A stretch of 16,194 bases of DNA, taken from the NCBI GenBank assembly GCA_018712665.1, contig DVGP01000239.1:1-16194 (forward strand), in the 5' to 3' direction. The position numbers were made by a program, and so were the translations under genes. This stretch comes from Candidatus Pelethomonas intestinigallinarum. GTDB taxonomy: Bacteria; Bacillota; Clostridia; Oscillospirales; Oscillospiraceae. Under the pieces are notes generated by a model. That model was given only the letters and a program-made list of their open reading frames with translations, was not told the DNA's origin and made no database searches. Numbering within the stretch: the first letter of the stretch is position 1; every line of letters begins with the position of its first letter. Positions 12,805 through 16,194 of this stretch are shown piece after piece.

Positions 12805-13793
12805 CCCTTCACCTCCCGGATCTGGGGATCCACCACGCCGTAGAGCAGGTTGGCGATCAGGTTGCCCGCGCAGACGAAGAGGGCGGAGAAGAGGGTCACC
12901 CCCAGCAGCAATGGCACGTCGGAGTTCAGCCCCGCCTCGGACACGGCGGAGCCCAGGCCGGGGTAGGAGAAGACGTTCTCCGCCAGCACCGACCCGCCGA
13001 AGAGCTCGGAGAAGGAGGCGAACTGCAGGGTCAGGGCCGGCAGGAGGATGTTCCGCAGGCCGTGGCGGCGCAGGAGGGACCAGCTCCCCTCCCCCCGGGC
13101 CCGGGCGAAGAGGACGTACTCGCTCTCCATCACGTCGATGAGCTTTTGCCGGGTGTGGAGGGCGATGTTGGCGAAGGACATGAGGCTCAGGGTGAGGGCG
13201 GGGAGGAACAGGTGGTAGAGCCTCTGCCAGACGCTCACCTCACTGTTGAGCATCCCGATGGGGGTGGAAAAGCCGATGGGGAACCACCCCAGCCATACGG
13301 CGAACACCAGCAGGAGCAGCAGCCCCAGCCAGAAGGTGGGGATGCTGGTGAGGAGGTAGCAGATCTTTTTGATGATCCGGTCGGCCAGCCGGTCCCGGGT
13401 CATCCCCATCAGGCAGCCCAGGGCGAAGCCTATGACCCCGGACAAAAGCCAGGAGCACAGCATCAGGGCCAGGGAGTTGAGAAACCGCTCCCCGATGATG
13501 TCGATGACCGGGCGGCGGTAGAGGAGGGAGGTGCCGAAGTCCCCGTGGAGCAGGGCGGACAGCCAGGAGAGGTACCGCTCCACCGGCGGGTCGTTGACGC
13601 CCCAGTAGTCCTCGATCTCGGCCCGCTGCTCCTCGGACACCGGCCCGGCTCCCAGCAGGTACTGCTGCACCGGGTCCACCGGCGAGAGGCTGACCAGGGC
13701 AAAGGCGATGACGCTCACCGCCAGCAGCAGGGTGATGATCCGCGCGCCGTATGTCAGAAGGATGCGGCACAGCCGCTTGCCGGCTCCTTTCAT
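12801..13793 (-). CDS. Peptide/nickel-type ABC importer permease 1 (DppB/NikB-like)
   Basis: The 330-residue permease has an N-terminal membrane helix (about 14-36), the DppB/NikB-type soluble segment with GDFGTSLLYRRPV, and then five further membrane segments. The EAA loop is SEYVLFARARGEGSWSLLRRHG, and the C-terminus is VVDPQIREVKG. The ATG at 13791-13793 is preceded by AAGGAGA. A 64-codon upstream extension runs through two hairpins and into the binding-protein gene, so it was rejected. It lies 100 bp downstream of the binding-protein gene and shares 4 bp with the next permease. The hairpins in that gap suggest it is made at lower level than the binding protein. Confidence 0.94.
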   Translation of the reverse strand: MKGAGKRLCRILLTYGARIITLLLAVSVIAFALVSLSPVDPVQQYLLGAGPVSEEQRAEIEDYWGVNDPPVERYLSWLSALLHGDFGTSLLYRRPVIDIIGERFLNSLALMLCSWLLSGVIGFALGCLMGMTRDRLADRIIKKICYLLTSIPTFWLGLLLLLVFAVWLGWFPIGFSTPIGMLNSEVSVWQRLYHLFLPALTLSLMSFANIALHTRQKLIDVMESEYVLFARARGEGSWSLLRRHGLRNILLPALTLQFASFSELFGGSVLAENVFSYPGLGSAVSEAGLNSDVPLLLGVTLFSALFVCAGNLIANLLYGVVDPQIREVKG

Positions 13794-13815
13794 CCGAATG
13801 TCTCCTTTCTTGACA

Positions 13816-13844
13816 CCGGCGCGCCCCGGTAGGGGGCACGCCGG
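13816..13844 (-). other. Strong GC hairpin between binding-protein and permease genes
   Basis: CCGGCGCGCCCC (13816-13827) faces GGGGCACGCCGG (13833-13844) across a 5-nt loop. The single non-Watson-Crick position becomes a G-U pair in the minus-strand RNA. It lies just upstream of the permease ribosome binding site and could block 3' exonucleases or modulate downstream translation. Confidence 0.65.
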
Positions 13845-13851
13845 AGAATGT

Positions 13852-13874
13852 GGAAAAAGGCTGACGCCTTTTCC
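13852..13874 (-). terminator. Attenuator-like hairpin after the binding-protein gene
   Basis: On the minus strand GGAAAAGGC, a GTCA loop and GCCTTTTTCC form a stem ending in a T5 run, 19 bp after the stop codon. The T-run is part of the stem, so termination should be partial. Partial terminators here commonly raise binding protein over membrane components. Confidence 0.5.
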
Positions 13875-13893
13875 GCATAGTGTTATAGTCCTA

Positions 13894-15519
13894 TTATTCT
13901 GCCCAGGTCCAGTCCTGCAGGTTCTGGAGCAGGGGCATGGAGGCGCCGTGGGGGTGGAGCTGCTGCCGGCCGATGTCCAAGCCATCCCGGACGTAGTAGA
14001 CGTGGTCGATGTTGACGATCCACACCCAGGGGCACTCCCCCTTCATGGCGGTGCCGGTCTCGCCGTCCCACTGGGCCAGCTGCCAGTTCCGGTAGGCGTC
14101 CTCCACCGTCAAAGCTTCCATGGCGGCGGTGAGGTACCCGTCGGTCACCTCGGACATGTACCCTTCGGGGTTGTAGTAGTCGTCCTTCAGGGCGCCTCCG
14201 CTGTAGTAGAGGCAGTAGCTCTCGTAGGGGTTGGCGGCGCCCCAGCCCATCATCACCGCGTTGGAGAACATCCGCTTGGCCAGATCGTCCCAGCTGGTGC
14301 CCTCCACGATGATGTTGATGCCGATGGCCCGCACCTGCTCCGCGGCGGCCATGGCCACCGCCTGGCGCACGCTGTCGCCGCTGGGGTAGAGGCAGACGAA
14401 CTCCGCCTTCAGTCCGTCCCGCTCCACGATGCCGTCCCCGTCGGTGTCGGACCAGCCGGCGTCGGCCAGGAGCTGCTTGGCGTAGTCCACGTCGGTCTCG
14501 ATGGCCACCTCCGGATTGTTCCAGGGCATTCCGTCGTTCTCGGAGTAGCAGGGGGTGGCGTAGCCGTTCACCGCCGCCTCCGCCACCTGCTGGCGGTCGA
14601 TGGCGTAGGCGATGGCCTGGCGGATCTCCAGGTTGCAGGTCACGTCGTTGCCGATGGGATACCCGCTCTCCGTCACCTCCCCCGTGTCGGGCAGCACCGG
14701 CAGGGTGAAGCCCCGGTTGTCCACGGTGGAGATGTTCTCGATCCGGTACCCCTCCACCTCGGCGGTGGCCAGGGTGGCGGCGGTGAGGGCCACGTCCACC
14801 TGCCCCGCCCGGGCGGCGGCCAGGGCCGCGTCCTCGTCCATAAAGACGATGGTCACCCGCTTCATGGCCGGGACCTCGCCGTAGTAGTCCTCATTGGCCT
14901 CCAGGATCAGCTGCTCCTGGGGGTTCCACTGGACGAACTTGAAGGGGCCGGAGCCGATGGGATTGGTCCCGTAGTCCGGGCCGTAGGCGTGCTCCGGGAC
15001 GATGCCCACGGAGGCGATGGTGTTCAGGAAGGTGGAGGTGGGCCGGGAGAGGGTGAAGACCACGGTGGCGTCGTTAGGGGCCTCCACCGCCTCCAGAAAG
15101 GTCAGGTCCACGGAGGACTGGGCGGCCTTGGCGGTCTCAAAGGTGAAGACCACGTCGGAGGCGGTCACCGCCTCGCCGTCGGTGAAGAAGGCGTCGTCCC
15201 GGAGGGTGAAGGTCCAGGTCAGGCCGTCTTCGGACAGGTTGTAGCCGGTGGCCAGGTCGTTGGAGAAGGACATGTCGTAGTCGTACTTCACCAGGGTGCT
15301 CTGGACGATGGGGGTGTTGCCATGGCCCCAGCCCTGGCAGGGGTCCAGGGTCTCCGGCTCAGAGGAGATGGCGATGATGACGCTGTCCCGGTCCTGGCCG
15401 CCGGCCTCGCCGGCCTGGGACCCGTTCCCGCCGTGATCCACCGCGGCGGCGCCGCAGGCGGTGAGCAGCCCCAGCAGCGCCGTCAGCGCCAGGAGGAGCG
15501 AAAAAAACTTCTTTATCAT
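13894..15519 (-). CDS. Family 5 extracellular solute-binding lipoprotein (peptide/nickel ABC importer)
   Basis: The 541-residue protein starts with a lipoprotein signal peptide: MIKK, a hydrophobic core, and the lipobox LTAC with Cys22 as lipid anchor. A Gly/Ala-rich linker follows. The mature part matches the family 5 fold, with SSEPETLDPC near its start, then LTWTFTLRDDAFFTDGEAVTASDVVFTFE, NPIGSGPFKFVQW, and QAIAYAIDRQQVAEA. The C-terminal stretch IGRQQLHPHGASM carries two histidines and resembles binding proteins annotated as nickel or peptide binders. This hints at a metal or metal-chelate ligand but does not prove it. It is the first gene of the five-gene operon. The ATG at 15517-15519 has AAAGGA upstream. 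The protein would be tethered outside the membrane and deliver ligand to the two permeases. Confidence 0.94.
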   Translation of the reverse strand: MIKKFFSLLLALTALLGLLTACGAAAVDHGGNGSQAGEAGGQDRDSVIIAISSEPETLDPCQGWGHGNTPIVQSTLVKYDYDMSFSNDLATGYNLSEDGLTWTFTLRDDAFFTDGEAVTASDVVFTFETAKAAQSSVDLTFLEAVEAPNDATVVFTLSRPTSTFLNTIASVGIVPEHAYGPDYGTNPIGSGPFKFVQWNPQEQLILEANEDYYGEVPAMKRVTIVFMDEDAALAAARAGQVDVALTAATLATAEVEGYRIENISTVDNRGFTLPVLPDTGEVTESGYPIGNDVTCNLEIRQAIAYAIDRQQVAEAAVNGYATPCYSENDGMPWNNPEVAIETDVDYAKQLLADAGWSDTDGDGIVERDGLKAEFVCLYPSGDSVRQAVAMAAAEQVRAIGINIIVEGTSWDDLAKRMFSNAVMMGWGAANPYESYCLYYSGGALKDDYYNPEGYMSEVTDGYLTAAMEALTVEDAYRNWQLAQWDGETGTAMKGECPWVWIVNIDHVYYVRDGLDIGRQQLHPHGASMPLLQNLQDWTWAE

Positions 15520-15560
15520 TCAACTGATCCTTTCTCTTTCGATGCACGATGCTCTCAGGC

Positions 15561-15587
15561 CCGCCCTGCGCATGCCCGGCGGGCAGA
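15561..15587 (-). other. Hairpin in the leader of the binding-protein transcript
   Basis: On the minus strand GCCCGCC and GGCGGGC form a 7-bp GC stem with a loop of about 12 nt, close to the expected 5' end of the roughly 65-nt leader. It is too small for a known riboswitch class. A 5'-stabilising structure is the simplest reading. Confidence 0.35.
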
Positions 15588-15591
15588 CATC

Positions 15592-15620
15592 ATTATAGCG
15601 GCGGAGGCGGGATCGCGGAA
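15592..15620 (-). promoter_or_regulatory. Candidate promoter of the peptide/nickel ABC operon
   Basis: A perfect TATAAT -10 (15592-15597) has, at 17 bp, a poor -35 reading TTCCGC (15615-15620). As with the bceAB-like promoter, a good -10 with a weak -35 suggests dependence on an activator. No clear operator was seen. Confidence 0.5.
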
Positions 15621-15689
15621 GCCTCCCGGGGGGTTATTTTTTTGAAAAGGAATGGGCTTGGCGGCTGTGGCAAAAAAGGATGAGCCGCC

Positions 15690-15725
15690 AAAAAAGTCCG
15701 ATGGGGACCGATCCCTGATCGGTCC
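15690..15725 (-). terminator. Candidate terminator of the NahK-like kinase gene
   Basis: A 9-bp perfect stem GGACCGATC (15705-15713) and GATCGGTCC (15717-15725) is followed on the minus strand, after 9 nt, by T6 (15690-15695). It starts 25 bp past the kinase stop. The gap between stem and T-run is longer than ideal, but a second T6 follows at 15672-15677. Confidence 0.6.
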
Positions 15726-15750
15726 TCACCAAAAGTACAGAATATTCCTT

Positions 15751-16194
15751 TTATTTTGCCACGGAGGAGTACAGGAGCTGCCGGTCGGCCGCGCCGGTCC
15801 CGCGGTATTTCTCCGCGCAGGAGCGGACCATTTCCTCCATCTCCGGCAGCTTCTCCAGCATGTCTCTGGCCAGGGCGATCTGGCACCGGGTCCGCACCAG
15901 GTTGTGCTCGGGGTAGTCGATCTTGAAGTAGGGGTCCCCCAGGAGGTAGTCGCCCAGGAACCGGGTGGCCAGCTCGCAGGCCAGGGCAAAGCAGCTCAGA
16001 GCAAGGGTGTCGATCTCCCGCTCCGTCAGGGTGGAGGCGGTCTGCTTCAAAAACCCCTCCGTGAACGCCCGGAACACCGCCATGTTCACCCCGGCCCGCT
16101 CTGTCTCAGGGCTGTCCTCCTCCACGTAGTTGGCCGCGAAGCGGATGGCGTCCCCAAAGTCGTGGCCCACCAGCCCCGGCATCACCGTGTCCAG
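15751..16194 (-). CDS. NahK-like phosphotransferase (APH-fold small-molecule kinase), C-terminal part (cut by window edge)
   Basis: The visible 147 residues begin with LDTVMPGLVGHDFGDAIRF, the metal-binding and catalytic-loop end of the aminoglycoside-phosphotransferase fold. This is the form seen in N-acetylhexosamine 1-kinase-like proteins, where the preceding strand carries the Mg-binding Asp. Helical C-terminal motifs such as FTEGFL, ATRFLGDYLLGDPYFKI and HNLVRTRCQIALARDML also fit that group. Such kinases phosphorylate GlcNAc/GalNAc at C1 in mucin-glycan use, but relatives act on other sugars or alcohols, so the substrate is open. The N-terminal lobe lies beyond the window. The reading frame stays open to the edge. 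It ends TAA at 15751-15753 before a candidate terminator and 231 bp before the ABC operon. Confidence 0.8.
   Translation of the reverse strand: MDTVMPGLVGHDFGDAIRFAANYVEEDSPETERAGVNMAVFRAFTEGFLKQTASTLTEREIDTLALSCFALACELATRFLGDYLLGDPYFKIDYPEHNLVRTRCQIALARDMLEKLPEMEEMVRSCAEKYRGTGAADRQLLYSSVAK

Noticed and set aside
13794..13985. 64-codon N-terminal extension of permease 1
   Set aside because: It runs through two strong hairpins and overlaps the binding-protein gene. The internal ATG has a good ribosome binding site.
15520..15590. CTGAGA in the binding-protein leader as part of a TPP riboswitch
   Set aside because: The rest of the conserved TPP core is missing, and the leader of about 65 nt is too short for the aptamer.
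13708..15645. 645-codon open frame on the plus strand opposite the solute-binding protein gene
   Set aside because: Low-complexity Gly/Val/His-rich product with no motif, fully antisense to a well-supported lipoprotein gene. It is a codon-bias artefact, as is the 583-codon frame at 4381-6132.

Overview
The window is about 16 kb of GC-rich DNA with every supported gene on the minus strand. Sigma-A-like promoters, strong AGGAGG-type ribosome binding sites, a Bce-type two-component system, a lipoprotein solute-binding protein and an NfnAB transhydrogenase all point to a high-GC Firmicute of class Clostridia. The protein flavour suggests Oscillospiraceae (Flavonifractor or Lawsonibacter-like), but that placement is inferred, not shown. 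No rRNA, tRNA, CRISPR array, insertion sequence or phage gene was seen.

In transcription order (high to low coordinate) the layout is as follows. (1) 16194-15751: the C-terminal part of a NahK-like small-molecule kinase, followed by a terminator. (2) 15620-10317: a complete five-gene peptide/nickel-type ABC importer (solute-binding lipoprotein, two permeases, two ATPases). It has its own promoter, two strong hairpins between the binding protein and the permeases, and a strong intrinsic terminator. (3) 10278-7108: a Crp/Fnr-family regulator followed by nfnA-nfnB, the electron-bifurcating ferredoxin/NADH:NADP+ oxidoreductase. Both transcription units have readable promoters. (4) 7056-6155: a stand-alone SAM-dependent methyltransferase.

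(5) 6116-259: what looks like one cell-envelope stress module. It holds an OmpR-type response regulator, a short two-membrane-segment histidine kinase, an XRE-type DNA-binding protein fused to a four-helix membrane domain, and a 369-bp intergenic tract. A BceAB-type ABC ATPase/permease pair follows, ending in a previously uncalled 28-residue membrane microprotein. The intergenic tract carries a perfect palindrome with 22-bp arms whose centre matches the inverted-repeat pattern attributed to BceR-type regulators. It lies about 70 bp upstream of a promoter with a good -10 and a poor -35. My reading is that the two-component system senses the transporter's activity and switches on the transporter operon through this site. 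The XRE-membrane protein and the microprotein would be accessory parts of unknown role. (6) 251-1: the promoter and N-terminal half of a DtxR/MntR-type metal-dependent repressor, cut by the window edge.

The least explained parts are the 28-residue ORF, the XRE-membrane protein between sensor and transporter, the palindrome, and the repeated hairpin-rich intergenic elements at 3277-3506 and 7035-7093. These look like a dispersed genomic repeat family.
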